From: Pseudomonadota bacterium | GTDB taxonomy: Bacteria > Desulfobacterota > Desulfovibrionia > Desulfovibrionales > Desulfovibrionaceae | Length of the DNA: 64,000 nucleotides | NCBI GenBank assembly: GCA_023403845.1 | Contig: JAEYDL010000012.1 | Span: forward strand, 26,880 to 90,879 | Direction: 5' to 3' | In this document: positions 29,976 to 39,908 of the stretch, one piece after another | Numbering within the stretch: position 1 is the stretch's first letter | How the letters are laid out: every line of letters starts with the position of its first letter | Translations under genes and position numbers: made by a program | Notes under the pieces: model-generated | Told to the model about the DNA's origin: nothing | The model's database searches: none | What the model saw: the letters and a program-made list of their open reading frames with translations, nothing else

Positions 29976-30674
29976 ATGCTTCAGCAAAACAGTTCCAGCA
30001 TCTTCGATGAATCGATGGCACAGAGGGCGCACATGTCCGGTCTGAATGGACAGTGGAAATCTGCCCTGCATTATGCAACATGCCTTAAATTTCCCAAAAA
30101 TGCGGTGATCCCCCATAGCACAAAACCGGGAGTCTATTATCTCGCCAAGGGAGAAGTCGTGCTTACCTACTGCTCTTCCTGCGGAAGGGAACGGACAGCT
30201 CTCTATTATGAGGAAGGATCTCTGTTCAATGAAGCCAGAACATTTTCAGGGTACAATCCGGACGGCATTTTTACATGCACCACGGATGTCGAGGCCTATC
30301 TGTTCTCCCGCGACTGTATTCTGAACACGGAATTCATCCGGAGTTATCCGGAACTCATCCGGAATCTTCTGGCAAGCATGGGAGCAAAGATTCTGCTCCA
30401 TTATTCCTTTTTGGCCGATATGGGGACGGGAAGCCATATTGTTCACATATGCCGACTGATCCTCAGTCTGTCACAAAAGAACGGCAACAGCCTGCGTTTC
30501 TCCGCCGAAATGACGCAGCAGGAAGTCGCCGCATTGCTCGGCGTACACAGAACGACACTGGCCCGTATCCTGCGTCGCCTGATTTCCATGGGTGTTATCA
30601 GCAAATTCACCAACAGAGAAGTTTGCATTGAAAACAGGGAGTTGCTTCTGCAGCTGGCCGAAAAGCAGGCTTGA
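29976..30674 (+). CDS. Crp/Fnr-family transcriptional regulator
   Basis: 232 residues. The N-terminal cyclic-nucleotide-like beta barrel (about 30-130) carries three Cys (C65, C68 in CSSC, and another in FTCTTD), and the C-terminal winged helix is MTQQEVAALLGVHRTTLARILRRLISMGVI. It lacks the N-terminal Cys cluster of Fnr; the Cys pair might sense redox, which is only a guess. It lies between the Fe-ADH/permease genes and the TSUP gene and probably regulates one or both; the TSUP start is 162 bases downstream. Confidence 0.9.
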   Translation: MLQQNSSSIFDESMAQRAHMSGLNGQWKSALHYATCLKFPKNAVIPHSTKPGVYYLAKGEVVLTYCSSCGRERTALYYEEGSLFNEARTFSGYNPDGIFTCTTDVEAYLFSRDCILNTEFIRSYPELIRNLLASMGAKILLHYSFLADMGTGSHIVHICRLILSLSQKNGNSLRFSAEMTQQEVAALLGVHRTTLARILRRLISMGVISKFTNREVCIENRELLLQLAEKQA

Positions 30675-30835
30675 GGTCCCCGGCAGAAATGCTGCGCTCG
30701 GACGCTCCATCGTCCGCTCGCACAAAAACAGGCCCATCCGCCGTAAAAAATGCCGCTCCTCGCAGAAAACGGCAGGAGAGCACGCGGGCCCGCACGGCAG
30801 CCGTCTCGACTCTCCTCTTTCTGAGGAAAACAGAT

Positions 30836-31588
30836 ATGGATCTGATCTACTACGCGGTGCTCACGCTCGCCTGGGCGGTGGGAGGCTTTCTTTCCGGCAT
30901 CACCTCCATGGGATGCGCGCTGATCGCCTTGCCCATCCTGAATATGGTGATGAGTCCCGAACAGGCCGTCCTGAACAGTTGCGTCTGTGCGGGCGTCATT
31001 GCGGCGGTTCTTGTCATGCTGCACCATCGGGGCATTCTTTTCCGGGAACTCCTGCTTCTGCTGGGAGCAAGTCTGCCCGGCAGCGTTTTCGGCGTGCTGC
31101 TTTTCGAATGCGTTTCAGCAGCATGGCTGAACATGGCGCTCGGCGTTGTTCTGGCCTGTTTTGTCATCTGGCAGACGATCGGAGCGAACACGGCGTTCAG
31201 GCTCCGGAACTACGGGGCGTGGGTTCTCCCGGCGGGGTTTCTGGGCGGACTGGTCAATGCCATGACGGCCGCGCCGGGGGCCGTCATGGGAATCTACACC
31301 ACGCTGCGCACCTGGTCGAAAGACAATATTCTCTCCATGCAGAGCGCCTTCTTCGCCTTCAGCGCGTTGCTGACCGTCATGATCCAGTGGAACAGGGGGC
31401 TGTACTCCCAGCCGGTTCTTTTCGATATCGCCTGCTCTCTGCCCGGAGCGGGTCTGGGTATCCTCGCGAGCATTCCCGCACAAAAATACATCGATCAGCA
31501 GCGTTGCCGGAAACTGCTCCTCATTCTTCTGGCCCTTTCCGCAGTGATGCTTTTCGGCAAGGGGGCAAGCGTACAGTTCTTCTCCTGA
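30836..31588 (+). CDS. TSUP (TauE/SafE) family anion exporter
   Basis: 250 residues with about eight membrane helices in two related halves, as in PF01925 proteins. The N-terminus has GFLSGITSMGCALIALPIL, the second half GFLGGLVNAMTAAPGAVMGIY. Family members export sulfite, sulfoacetate or other sulfur compounds, or carry unrelated anions. The ATG at 30836 has GAGG upstream; upstream extension overlaps unlikely sequence. Same strand as and just after the Crp/Fnr regulator; convergent with the aldehyde dehydrogenase. Confidence 0.88.
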   Translation: MDLIYYAVLTLAWAVGGFLSGITSMGCALIALPILNMVMSPEQAVLNSCVCAGVIAAVLVMLHHRGILFRELLLLLGASLPGSVFGVLLFECVSAAWLNMALGVVLACFVIWQTIGANTAFRLRNYGAWVLPAGFLGGLVNAMTAAPGAVMGIYTTLRTWSKDNILSMQSAFFAFSALLTVMIQWNRGLYSQPVLFDIACSLPGAGLGILASIPAQKYIDQQRCRKLLLILLALSAVMLFGKGASVQFFS

Positions 31589-31705
31589 GCCTCGCTTCTT
31601 CTTCAGGCCGGCCGGCGCAGCACAGCAACGCTGTCCGAAAAGCATCCGGACTGTCGGCGTCGAAAAGCGTGCCGACGTCGTCCCGTCCGGATTGCTCTGT
31701 CTTTT

Positions 31706-31738
31706 ATGCCGCCGGGCAGAAAACCTGTCCGGCGGCAT
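31706..31738. terminator. Convergent hairpin between TSUP and aldehyde dehydrogenase genes
   Basis: ATGCCGCCGG (31706-31715) pairs with CCGGCGGCAT (31729-31738). It sits just past the aldehyde dehydrogenase stop; short T/A runs on the left side could serve the minus-strand transcript. Confidence 0.5.
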
Positions 31739-31743
31739 ATGGT

Positions 31744-33270
31744 TCAGGAGGCTACACAGGAGCGGACGTTCTTGTTCTTGGGAGCGGCGTCGCCATGCTT
31801 CGCGCCGGGGTCCACTGTCCGAACGGTCGTGATCTTGTTCTGGGTGAAAAAGTTGATTCCATCCTTTCCCTGAACCTTGTCCGTACCGAGAAGCGAACCC
31901 TTGATTCCGCCAAAGGGCACATAGGGATGCGGAGCGCAGATGCCCACGTTGACGCCGACCATGCCCACATCGGCAAGACGGCTGAACTTTTCGGCGTAGA
32001 ACTGATTCTGGGTGAAGATGCAGGCCCCGTTCCCGAATTCGGACTGCCGGATGAGTTCCAGCGCATCGTCCATGTCGGCAATCTTGACTACGGCCACGAG
32101 GGGTCCGAAAACTTCCGTCGTGAAAAGCGGGTTGCAGGGCGTCACGTCCCTGATGATGGTGGGGCCGACGAAGAAGCCGTTCCTGTTCTTCTCGGGCAGT
32201 TCCACCGTGCGACCGTCGAGGGCGAGAGAGCATCCGTGCCCGTGATTCAGGGCGATGTCCACGTAGCTCTTGATCTTGTCGGCAGCTTCCTGCGAAATCA
32301 CGGGCCCCATGTAGACGTCAGGATCAAGCGCATCGCCGACCTTGATGTTTTTGGCGGCCTCAATCATTCGTTCAAGCACCGTGTCGTACAATTCGGGAAC
32401 GATGGCCACGATGGAACCGGCGAGGCAGCGCTGGCCGGCGGAACCGTAGCAGGAATTCAGATAGTTATCGATAAAGACGTCGATATCCGCGTCTTCCATG
32501 ACCACCAGCATGTTTTTCGCGCCGCCGAGCAGCATGGAGCGCTTCGCGCCGCGCGCGCATCCTTCGGCCATTTTCTTGGCGGTCGGCGTGGAGCCTACCA
32601 GACAAACGCCCGCGATACGCGGATCCTCGTACCAGGTCCCCGGAATTTCCCGATTGCCGTAAATGACGTTCACAACGCCGGCGGGCAGTCCGATTTCCGT
32701 GAAGATCTCGCACATCAGCTGCATGAAATACGGAGACTGTGTGGAAGGCTTGTAGATGAAGGTGTTGCCCGTAGCTATGGCGTAGGGGATGAACCAGCCG
32801 AATACGAGCGCGGGGAAGTTGAAGGGCGCTACGCCGCCGAAGACGCCAAGAGACTGCTTCACGACCTTGGCGTAGATATTGGGAGCGATCTGATCGAGAA
32901 TGTCGCCCTGCATCAGGGAGGGCGTCGTGGCCGCGGATTCGACGATTTCAATGACGCGCTGCACTTCTCCGCGCGCTTCGGAAATATGCTTGGCCTGATC
33001 GAGGGCGATGCTGTAGGCCAGCTTTTCAAGATCCCGCACCATGCATTCATGAATCCGGTAGATATAGGTCATACGCTTGGCAATGGGAACTTCGCGCCAG
33101 GTCTTGTAGGCTTCCGCGGCGGAAGCAATGGCAGCCTCGGCCGTTTCCTTCCCCGAGATGGGCACCTCGCCGATGACCTCGCCGGTGGAGGGGTTGTACA
33201 ACGGAACGTATCGTTCTTCTCTTTCTCCCCACTGCCCGTTGATGTAGTTTCTGATCACGATCTTTTCCAT
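31744..33270 (-). CDS. Aldehyde dehydrogenase, methylmalonate-semialdehyde (CoA-acylating) type
   Basis: 508 residues. ALDH fold with GVAPFNFP (147-154), catalytic Cys282 in YGSAGQRCLAG, and NAD-binding GSTPTAKKMAEG. The glutamate that acts as base in hydrolytic ALDHs (ELGGK) is absent; the equivalent is LLGGAKN, as in CoA-dependent methylmalonate-semialdehyde dehydrogenases (MmsA/IolA). This suggests thioester rather than free acid formation. The same family includes sulfolactaldehyde dehydrogenases of sulfosugar pathways, relevant given the neighbouring TSUP gene. The C-terminal ~25 residues are unlike the family core. No CoA ligase or transferase is adjacent. Confidence 0.9.
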   Translation of the reverse strand: MEKIVIRNYINGQWGEREERYVPLYNPSTGEVIGEVPISGKETAEAAIASAAEAYKTWREVPIAKRMTYIYRIHECMVRDLEKLAYSIALDQAKHISEARGEVQRVIEIVESAATTPSLMQGDILDQIAPNIYAKVVKQSLGVFGGVAPFNFPALVFGWFIPYAIATGNTFIYKPSTQSPYFMQLMCEIFTEIGLPAGVVNVIYGNREIPGTWYEDPRIAGVCLVGSTPTAKKMAEGCARGAKRSMLLGGAKNMLVVMEDADIDVFIDNYLNSCYGSAGQRCLAGSIVAIVPELYDTVLERMIEAAKNIKVGDALDPDVYMGPVISQEAADKIKSYVDIALNHGHGCSLALDGRTVELPEKNRNGFFVGPTIIRDVTPCNPLFTTEVFGPLVAVVKIADMDDALELIRQSEFGNGACIFTQNQFYAEKFSRLADVGMVGVNVGICAPHPYVPFGGIKGSLLGTDKVQGKDGINFFTQNKITTVRTVDPGAKHGDAAPKNKNVRSCVAS

Positions 33271-33597
33271 GATGCGCTCTCCCCTGTTGTACAGGTAGGT
33301 TAGGGTATGGTTGCGAGAATTCTCCGTTTCCTCCGGGTCGCCCGGCGCGCCCGAACTGTTCAGTACCTATTCCTTATCGCGGATCGTGCTGAAAAAAACT
33401 ATCGCAATTGCTACACGAGCCATCATTTCATGAATTTTGTCCGAGCCGGAGCTTTCCGGACCGGCCTTTCCATCAAAACCGGCTCCCCGCCCGCCGGAAA
33501 GACCGGACGCCCCCTCTGAGCGAACCCATATGCCGCCGCAACCTCGAGAAAAACGACTGGACGAAAGTTCCAAAACTGTATATTGTCCCTGATTCCT
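33271..33597. other. Divergent region aldehyde dehydrogenase / truB
   Basis: Both genes must be driven from here; no clear promoter or dyad was identified. Only shadow frames are present. Confidence 0.4.
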
Positions 33598-34530
33598 ATG
33601 GAACAGCAACACGGTCTTCTGGTCGTCAATAAGCCCCGCGGCCTTTCGTCCGCTCAGTGTACCAATCGTTTCAAGCGATTGGGGCAAAAAAAAATCGGAC
33701 ATGCAGGCACTCTTGATCCCATGGCTCAGGGAGTCCTCCTTGTTTTGCTCGGGCATGCGACCAAAATTTCTGGCCATCTCATGGCCGGAGGCAGGAAAAC
33801 CTATCAGGGGACAGTCCGCTTCGGTCAGACTACGGATACATGGGATGCTGAAGGCAGCATACTCTCCGAAACGTCCTGTGAAGGTGTAAGCGAGGAGGCC
33901 GTCCGCGAGGCGGTGGCCAGCTGGCTGGGAACCAGCGAGCAGCCCGTTCCGCCCTATTCGGCCGCCAAGCATCAGGGGCAACCCCTGTACAAGCTGTCCC
34001 GCGAGGGGAAGGAAACCCCCGTCAAGACAAAAACCATCGAAATTTCGCATGCGGAAGTGCTCAGGGTTGATCTTCCGTATGCCTCCTTCCGAGTCACTTG
34101 CAGTTCCGGCACCTACATACGCTCCCTGGCCCACAGCTTGGGGATGCGATTCGGGTGCGGAGCCGTGCTCACGGAACTGATTCGGGAGTACAGTCACCCT
34201 TTCGGCCTGGACGAGGCGTATCCGCTGGATACCCTGCTGGCCGAGCCGGAACGGCTGCCGGAACGGGTCATGCCCATTACCGCCGCCCTGCCCCACTGGC
34301 CGACGATTTCCGTCTCCGGTGGCGAAATTGCGGCGATCAGGAACGGAAAACCCCTTGTCTGGTCCGCTTCGCGCCCCGCGCGGGACGACCGGGGACGCGA
34401 CATAGTCTGCGTCACAGGGAATAATGCCGTTCTGGTCATGCCCGACGGAACGCCGCTGGCCCTGGCGGAAGCGGAATGCGTTTCTTCGCGGACGCCGCCC
34501 GTCTGGAAAGTTCTCAGGGGACTTTGGTAG
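33598..34530 (+). CDS. truB: tRNA pseudouridine(55) synthase TruB
   Basis: 310 residues. [13 protein letters not shown] at the N-terminus and the catalytic [12 protein letters not shown] (Asp40), followed by [20 protein letters not shown] and the C-terminal PUA-like domain. It makes pseudouridine 55 in the T-loop of tRNAs. ATG at 33598 is preferred over a TTG five codons earlier; neither has a good ribosome site. Followed by rpsO and pnp in the usual order. Confidence 0.96.
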   Translation: MEQQHGLLVVNKPRGLSSAQCTNRFKRLGQKKIGHAGTLDPMAQGVLLVLLGHATKISGHLMAGGRKTYQGTVRFGQTTDTWDAEGSILSETSCEGVSEEAVREAVASWLGTSEQPVPPYSAAKHQGQPLYKLSREGKETPVKTKTIEISHAEVLRVDLPYASFRVTCSSGTYIRSLAHSLGMRFGCGAVLTELIREYSHPFGLDEAYPLDTLLAEPERLPERVMPITAALPHWPTISVSGGEIAAIRNGKPLVWSASRPARDDRGRDIVCVTGNNAVLVMPDGTPLALAEAECVSSRTPPVWKVLRGLW

Positions 34531-34558
34531 AAACACAACCCACTCGGAGGATAGTGCT

Positions 34559-34828
34559 GTGGTCATGGACGCCGTCCAGAAAAAAGCCGTTATCGAAGCT
34601 CACGCCAAACATGAAGGCGATACCGGCTCCCCGGAAGTTCAGGTAGCTCTGCTCACCGCCCGCATTGAAGGGCTTACCGCTCATTTCAAGGAGCACAAGA
34701 AGGACTTCCATTCCCGCCGTGGTCTGCTCAAGCTCGTCGGTCAGCGCCGCAACATGCTGAACTACCTGAAGAGCAAAGACATTCAGCGTTACCGCGCTCT
34801 CATTGAAAAACTGGGACTGCGCAAGTAA
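34559..34828 (+). CDS. rpsO: 30S ribosomal protein S15
   Basis: 89 residues with S15 signatures ([44 protein letters not shown]). It binds the 16S central domain. A GTG start at 34559 lies eight bases after GGAGG and gives the standard length; the ATG two codons on is 14 bases away and less likely. Between truB and pnp. Confidence 0.96.
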   Translation: MVMDAVQKKAVIEAHAKHEGDTGSPEVQVALLTARIEGLTAHFKEHKKDFHSRRGLLKLVGQRRNMLNYLKSKDIQRYRALIEKLGLRK

Positions 34829-34844
34829 CTCAATCTGTCCGCAT

Positions 34845-34864
34845 GGGGGAGCCTCGGCTCCCCC
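34845..34864 (+). terminator. rpsO: Hairpin after rpsO
   Basis: GGGGGAG pairs with CTCCCCC around a CCTCGG centre, 16 bases after the rpsO stop. The T-tract is poor, so read-through to pnp is expected. Confidence 0.55.
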
Positions 34865-34872
34865 TTCAGTTA

Positions 34873-34891
34873 GCGGAATGCAGCGTTCCGC
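34873..34891 (+). other. Hairpin in the rpsO-pnp leader
   Basis: GCGGAA (34873-34878) pairs with TTCCGC (34886-34891). Its place in the pnp leader recalls the RNase III-cleaved stem used in E. coli for PNPase autoregulation; that function is inferred only from position. Confidence 0.35.
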
Positions 34892-35021
34892 GCCGTGTGC
34901 GTAACCCTTTAACCCGACATGAGAAGGAGTTTCCGCGAACAGGATCGAAAGGTCCGGTATATCCTGACGACACCTCGATATTGTTCACGGAGTCTCCTTC
35001 CCGCAGTGAAAAGGATTCACC

Positions 35022-37235
35022 ATGAGTTTCAGAAAAGAACCCACCCGGGTTTCCGCCACCGTAGGCGGCAGGGAAATTATTATTGAAACGGGACGCGTCG
35101 CCACGCAGGCTCACGGTTCCGTCACCATCCAGTGCGGCGGCACCGTGGTGCTCGTCACCGTCTGCTCGCAGCCTCTTGAATTCGATCGCGGCTTCTTCCC
35201 GCTGACCGTCGAGTATTCCGAACGCATGTACGCCGCCGGCCGCATCCCCGGCAGCTTCTTCCGCCGTGAAATCGGCCGTCCCTCCGAACGCGAAACCCTT
35301 GTTTCTCGCCTGATTGACCGTCCCATCCGCCCGCTCTTCCCCAAGGGATTGCCTGAAGACGTGCAGGTGCTCGCCAGCGTCATTTCTTCTGATCAGGAAA
35401 ACGAATCCGACGTGCTGTCCATCACCGCCGCCTCCGCCGCCGTCATGCTCTCGCCCCTGCCTTTCGCCGACCTCGTGGCCGGCGGACGCATCGGCCGCAT
35501 CAACGGTTCCTTCATCCTGAACCCCACGGTCAAGGAAATGGCCCAGAGCGATCTGAACATCGTGTTCGCCGCTTCCGCCGATGCGCTGGTCATGGTGGAA
35601 GGCGAAGCCCAGTTCGTGCCCGAGGAAGTCATCATCGAAGCTCTTGAATGGGGCCGCAAGGAAATCCAGCCCCTCATCGAAGCTCAACGCAAGCTCGTCG
35701 AGCTTGCCGGCAAGCCGAAGATGGACTTCACGCCCGAAGAAGACGATCCCGCGCTGCTGGCCATGGTCGAGGAACTCGCCAGAGAAGCCGGTCTCGAGGA
35801 ATCCATGCGCGTTCCCGGCAAGCTGGAGCGCAAGGAAGCCCGCAAGATCGTCAAGCAGAAGATCATGGACGCCATGAAGGCTGACCCGGTCTACGCGGAA
35901 AACGCCAAGGCGCTTTCCGCCGTGGGCGACATCATCGGCCATATCGAAAAGAAAGTCGTGCGTCGCCGGATCATCGAAGAAGGCGTGCGCATCGACGGAC
36001 GCGATACCAGGACCGTGCGTCCGATCGAAATTCAGCCGGGCATCCTGCCCCGCGCCCACGGTTCCGCCCTGTTCACCCGCGGCGAAACCCAGTCCATGTG
36101 CGTGACCACGCTCGGCAGCTCCACGGACAACCAGCGCATGGACTCCCTCACCGGCGACGTAACCAAGACGTTCATGCTGCACTACAACTTCCCGCCCTTC
36201 TCCGTGGGCGAAGTGAAGCCCGTGCGCGTGTCCCGGCGTGAAATCGGCCACGGCGCGCTGGCCGAAAAGGCTCTCAAGGCCGTCATGCCCTCCAACGACA
36301 GCTTCCCCTTCACCGTCCGCGTGGTGGCCGAAACCCTTGAATCCAACGGTTCCTCCTCCATGGCCGCAGTATGCGGCGGCTGCCTGTCCCTCATGGATGC
36401 GGGCGTGCCGATCTCGGCTCCCGTGGCCGGCGTGGCCATGGGGCTGATCAAGGAAGGCGACAAGTTCATCGTTCTGACCGATATCCTCGGCGACGAAGAC
36501 GCTCTCGGCGACATGGACTTCAAGATCGCGGGCACCGAAGAAGGCGTGACTGCGGTTCAGATGGACATCAAGATCACCGGCCTGACTACCGAAATCATGC
36601 GCAACGCCATGAAGCAGGCCCACGAAGCACGCACGCACATTCTCGGCGAAATGAAGAAGGCCATCGACGGTCCGCGCACCGAGTTGTCCCGCTTTGCGCC
36701 TCAGCATGCCGAAGTCTTTGTGAATCCCGAAGTCATCCGCATGATCATCGGCCCCGGCGGCAAGAACATCAAGGCGATCACCGCCGCCACCGGCGCATCC
36801 GTGGACATCGAGGACAGCGGGCGCATCTCCATCTTTGCTCCCACCGCCGATGCGATGGAACAGGCCAAGGAGCTGGTCCAGTACTATGACCAGCGTCCCG
36901 ACCTCGGCAAGAACTACCTCGGCAAGGTCCGCAAGGTGCTGGAAATCGGTGCCATCGTGGAAATCATGCCCAACGTGGAAGCGCTGGTGCATATTTCCCA
37001 GCTGGATACGAGCCGGGTCGCTCAGGCTTCCGACATCGCCCGCCTCGGCGAGGACATGCTGGTCAAGGTCATCGAAATCAACGGTGATCGCATCCGCGCC
37101 AGCCGCAAGGCCGTTCTGCTTGAAGAACAGGGCATCGAATGGAAGCCCGAAGACACCGCGCGTCCCGCGCGCGCTCCGCGCGGCGACGGCGAACATCGCG
37201 GCGAACGCCGTGAACGGCGTCCCCGTCGCGACTAG
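35022..37235 (+). CDS. pnp: Polyribonucleotide nucleotidyltransferase (PNPase)
   Basis: 737 residues. Two RNase PH domains flank a helical domain (YSERMYAAGRIPGSFFRREIGRPSERE in the first; GETQSMCVTTLGSS and GDEDALGDMDFKIAGT in the second). A KH domain (MIIGPGGKNIKAITAATGASVDI) and an S1 domain (GKVRKVLEIGAIVEIMPNVEALVHISQL) follow, with an Arg-rich tail. It degrades RNA 3' to 5' with phosphate. ATG at 35022 has AAGG upstream. Confidence 0.98.
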   Translation: MSFRKEPTRVSATVGGREIIIETGRVATQAHGSVTIQCGGTVVLVTVCSQPLEFDRGFFPLTVEYSERMYAAGRIPGSFFRREIGRPSERETLVSRLIDRPIRPLFPKGLPEDVQVLASVISSDQENESDVLSITAASAAVMLSPLPFADLVAGGRIGRINGSFILNPTVKEMAQSDLNIVFAASADALVMVEGEAQFVPEEVIIEALEWGRKEIQPLIEAQRKLVELAGKPKMDFTPEEDDPALLAMVEELAREAGLEESMRVPGKLERKEARKIVKQKIMDAMKADPVYAENAKALSAVGDIIGHIEKKVVRRRIIEEGVRIDGRDTRTVRPIEIQPGILPRAHGSALFTRGETQSMCVTTLGSSTDNQRMDSLTGDVTKTFMLHYNFPPFSVGEVKPVRVSRREIGHGALAEKALKAVMPSNDSFPFTVRVVAETLESNGSSSMAAVCGGCLSLMDAGVPISAPVAGVAMGLIKEGDKFIVLTDILGDEDALGDMDFKIAGTEEGVTAVQMDIKITGLTTEIMRNAMKQAHEARTHILGEMKKAIDGPRTELSRFAPQHAEVFVNPEVIRMIIGPGGKNIKAITAATGASVDIEDSGRISIFAPTADAMEQAKELVQYYDQRPDLGKNYLGKVRKVLEIGAIVEIMPNVEALVHISQLDTSRVAQASDIARLGEDMLVKVIEINGDRIRASRKAVLLEEQGIEWKPEDTARPARAPRGDGEHRGERRERRPRRD

Positions 37236-37286
37236 GATATTCGAAACGGCGGGTTTTCCCCTGCCGAACAGCTGACCCTCTGACGG

Positions 37287-37332
37287 AGCGGGGCCGCAGA
37301 AAAATTCTTTTTCAACGCGGCCCCGCTCTTCT
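37287..37332 (+). terminator. pnp: pnp terminator
   Basis: AGCGGGGCCGC (37287-37297) pairs with GCGGCCCCGCT (37317-37327), followed by CTTCT. Strong stem, weak T-tract. Confidence 0.65.
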
Positions 37333-37568
37333 GCATTCATTCCGGGACTCCACTCCCGTCCTTTCGTCTCTTCCCCCGTATTTCCCAGCCGGACCGCGTT
37401 TCGAGTTCCTCCCGAAAAAAAGAGTTTATCGCCAGGCGGATTACTGATATACAGCGCAGAGCGGACAGTAATGCGAAAACAACCATTCCCTGACCTGTCA
37501 AGGCATGTCGAGCGGCGTTCGATTCGACCCCGTTCCGGCATGCAGCGAGATCTATAGAGGACTGTCGA

Positions 37569-38318
37569 GTGAGACTCTCTGCTTCCTGTTACGGGATCAT
37601 ACCGGCGCGGTACGCGTCTTCCCGCTTTCCGGGCAAACCGCTGGCGGACATCTGGGGTCATCCCATGTTCTGGCATGTGCATGACCGGGCCAGCCGGTGC
37701 GCTGCGCTGAAACGCGTGGTGCTGGCCACCGATGACGAGCGCATCAGGGAAGCTGCGAAACGCTGGGATGTTCCCTGCGTCATGACCCGCGCCGACCACG
37801 CCAGCGGTACTGACCGCGTCTTCGAAGCGGCGAACCGGATCGGCGCGGAAGCCGATGCCGTCATCGTCAATATTCAGGGCGACGAACCCATGCTGGATCC
37901 CGCCATGCTCGATCAGCTCACGGCGCCCTTCGCGGACGACGCCGTGGAAGTCAGCACGCTGGCCACGCCGATCTCTCCGGAGCGTGCGGCTGATCCCAAT
38001 CAGGTCAAGGTGGCGATGGCCGTCGACGGAAACGCGCTCTACTTTTCCCGCGCACCGATTCCCTTTGACCGCGACGGCAACTCTCCCGATCCGTTCCTCG
38101 GCCATATCGGGATGTACGCCTTCCGTATGCGGGCGCTGGCCCGTTTCGTCTCCCTGCCCCAGTCGCCGCTGGAAAGAAGGGAAAAACTGGAACAGCTCCG
38201 TTTTCTGGAAAACGGAATTTCCATCCGCGTCGTCGTCACGGAACTCAATTCCCGAGGCGTAGATACGCCGGAAGACCTGGAGGCGGTACGCGCGCTGCTC
38301 GCTTCCGAGCGGCGCTAG
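37569..38318 (+). CDS. kdsB: 3-deoxy-manno-octulosonate cytidylyltransferase
   Basis: 249 residues. [19 protein letters not shown] at the N-terminus, [34 protein letters not shown] and [12 protein letters not shown] match KdsB. It activates KDO as CMP-KDO for lipopolysaccharide inner core, showing a Gram-negative envelope. GTG start at 37569 after AGAGGA. Confidence 0.96.
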   Translation: MRLSASCYGIIPARYASSRFPGKPLADIWGHPMFWHVHDRASRCAALKRVVLATDDERIREAAKRWDVPCVMTRADHASGTDRVFEAANRIGAEADAVIVNIQGDEPMLDPAMLDQLTAPFADDAVEVSTLATPISPERAADPNQVKVAMAVDGNALYFSRAPIPFDRDGNSPDPFLGHIGMYAFRMRALARFVSLPQSPLERREKLEQLRFLENGISIRVVVTELNSRGVDTPEDLEAVRALLASERR

Positions 38319-38460
38319 GCAAGCCCTTCGATCTCTTTCGAGCCTTCACGGCCGACGAACGGATCGAGATCGAACGCAAGTCCGAAACATTTTGCCGGCA
38401 TCCGCCGTTCTGCAAACCATCATCCCTCAGGGGATGTTTCCAACCACATAAGGATTTTCG

Positions 38461-39591
38461 ATGAAGGCCTTACTCGCGCTCGAAGACGGTTTTGTCCTTG
38501 AAGGTCGTTCCTTTACAGGCTCCTGTGAAGGCGGGGGAGAAGTCATTTTCAATACCGGAATGACCGGGTATCAGGAAATTCTCACCGACCCGTCCTACAC
38601 GGGACAGATGGTATGCATGACCTGGCCCCTGATCGGCAACTACGGCATCAACCCCGAGGACATGGAGTCGGCCTCGGTGCATGTGGCCGGACTTGTGGTC
38701 AAGGAATGCTGCAAGACGCCCTCCAACTGGCGTTCATCCATTTCCCTGCCCGACTTTCTCGTGCAGCACGGGGTGCCTGGCATCGAGGGCATCGACACCC
38801 GTGCTCTGACCCGTCATCTGCGTATGCACGGGGCCATGCGCGGCATCATTTCCACGTCCGTCTCGGATCCGCAGGAACTGGTTCTGCAGGCCAGAAGCCT
38901 CCCCTCCATGGAAGGCCAGAATCTGGTTACCCGCGTCATGCCCGCCTCGCCATGGAAATGGACGGGAACGACGAGCCAGCCCGTTACGCTCCACGCCGAC
39001 GGTTCCTACGACTGGTCCGGAACCGGTCCCCGGCTTGTGGCCTACGATTTCGGCATCAAATGGAACATCGCCCGGCTGCTGACCGAACAGGGATTCGACA
39101 TCCTGTTCGTGCCTCCGTCCTTCTCCGCCGAACAGGTCAGGGCCAGCGGCGCTCAGGCCGTATTCCTTTCCAACGGCCCCGGCGACCCCGCCACTCTGAC
39201 CGATGAAATCCAGACGATCAGACGGCTTGTCGATATGTTCCCGGTCGCGGGCATCTGCCTTGGCCACCAGCTCCTCGGCCATGCCGTGGGCGGAACCACC
39301 CGCAAGCTGAAATTCGGCCATCACGGCTGCAACCATCCGGTCAAGGATCTTGTCACCGGCCATGTGGAAATTTCCTCCCAGAACCACGGATTCTGTGTGG
39401 ACATCGACAACGTGCCTGACGTGACCGCGACCCACATCAACCTTAATGACGGCACGCTGGAAGGTTTCGCCCATAACACCAGACCCATTCTGGCCGTGCA
39501 GCATCACCCGGAGGCCTGTCCCGGCCCCAGCGACAGCCGCTATTTCTTCCGCCGCTTCCGGGAGATGGTCCGGGAAACAGCCGGCTGCTGA
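38461..39591 (+). CDS. carA: Carbamoyl-phosphate synthase small subunit
   Basis: 376 residues. N-terminal CarA domain ([34 protein letters not shown]) and a C-terminal class I glutamine amidotransferase with catalytic Cys266 ([11 protein letters not shown]) and HHPEACPGP near the end. It supplies ammonia to CarB for arginine and pyrimidine synthesis. carB is not next to it. A strong terminator follows. Confidence 0.97.
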   Translation: MKALLALEDGFVLEGRSFTGSCEGGGEVIFNTGMTGYQEILTDPSYTGQMVCMTWPLIGNYGINPEDMESASVHVAGLVVKECCKTPSNWRSSISLPDFLVQHGVPGIEGIDTRALTRHLRMHGAMRGIISTSVSDPQELVLQARSLPSMEGQNLVTRVMPASPWKWTGTTSQPVTLHADGSYDWSGTGPRLVAYDFGIKWNIARLLTEQGFDILFVPPSFSAEQVRASGAQAVFLSNGPGDPATLTDEIQTIRRLVDMFPVAGICLGHQLLGHAVGGTTRKLKFGHHGCNHPVKDLVTGHVEISSQNHGFCVDIDNVPDVTATHINLNDGTLEGFAHNTRPILAVQHHPEACPGPSDSRYFFRRFREMVRETAGC

Positions 39592-39908
39592 CCACGAACG
39601 GCGTCCCATTCGCTCGTATCTGACGCATGAAAAGGACGGGAACTGTTCCCGTCCTTTTCATGTTCATGGTGGAGCGGGTCTCCACCCCATTTCCGCCGTC
39701 CCGGAAGCCCTCCTTCCCCGCGCGGAAAAATTGCCCGATTCCCTGCCCTTCAGGGCCGTCTCCTCTTGTAGGGAAAGACATTTTGCCCTATCGAAACAGC
39801 AGATCCTTTCGCCGCCGGGGAAAATGCCCTCCCTCCGCGCCTGAAGGAAAGCCCGGGGACGAACGCGACCGCCGCTCGTCCTCCCATGAGCACGGGAACA
39901 GAACCCAA
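39592..39908. other. Intergenic region carA / AspT-like gene
   Basis: It holds the carA terminator and about 240 bases in which the downstream frame stays open by chance (low-complexity Pro/Ser/Arg). No other gene. Confidence 0.45.
39627..39661 (+). terminator. carA: carA terminator
   Basis: ATGAAAAGGACGGGAA pairs with TTCCCGTCCTTTTCAT around a short loop: near-perfect, with T-runs on both strands. Confidence 0.85.

Noticed and set aside
30592..33303. 903-codon open frame on the plus strand
   Set aside because: It spans the TSUP gene in a different frame and the antisense of the aldehyde dehydrogenase; no recognisable domain.
37481..37560. Possible tRNA because of a TTCGATTCGA string
   Set aside because: No acceptor stem, no anticodon arm and no CCA context could be folded around it.
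34866..38105. 1079-codon open frame on the minus strand
   Set aside because: It runs antisense to pnp and kdsB, both unmistakable. Its composition (Gly/His/Asp-rich, low complexity) is what the complement of G+C-biased codons gives.
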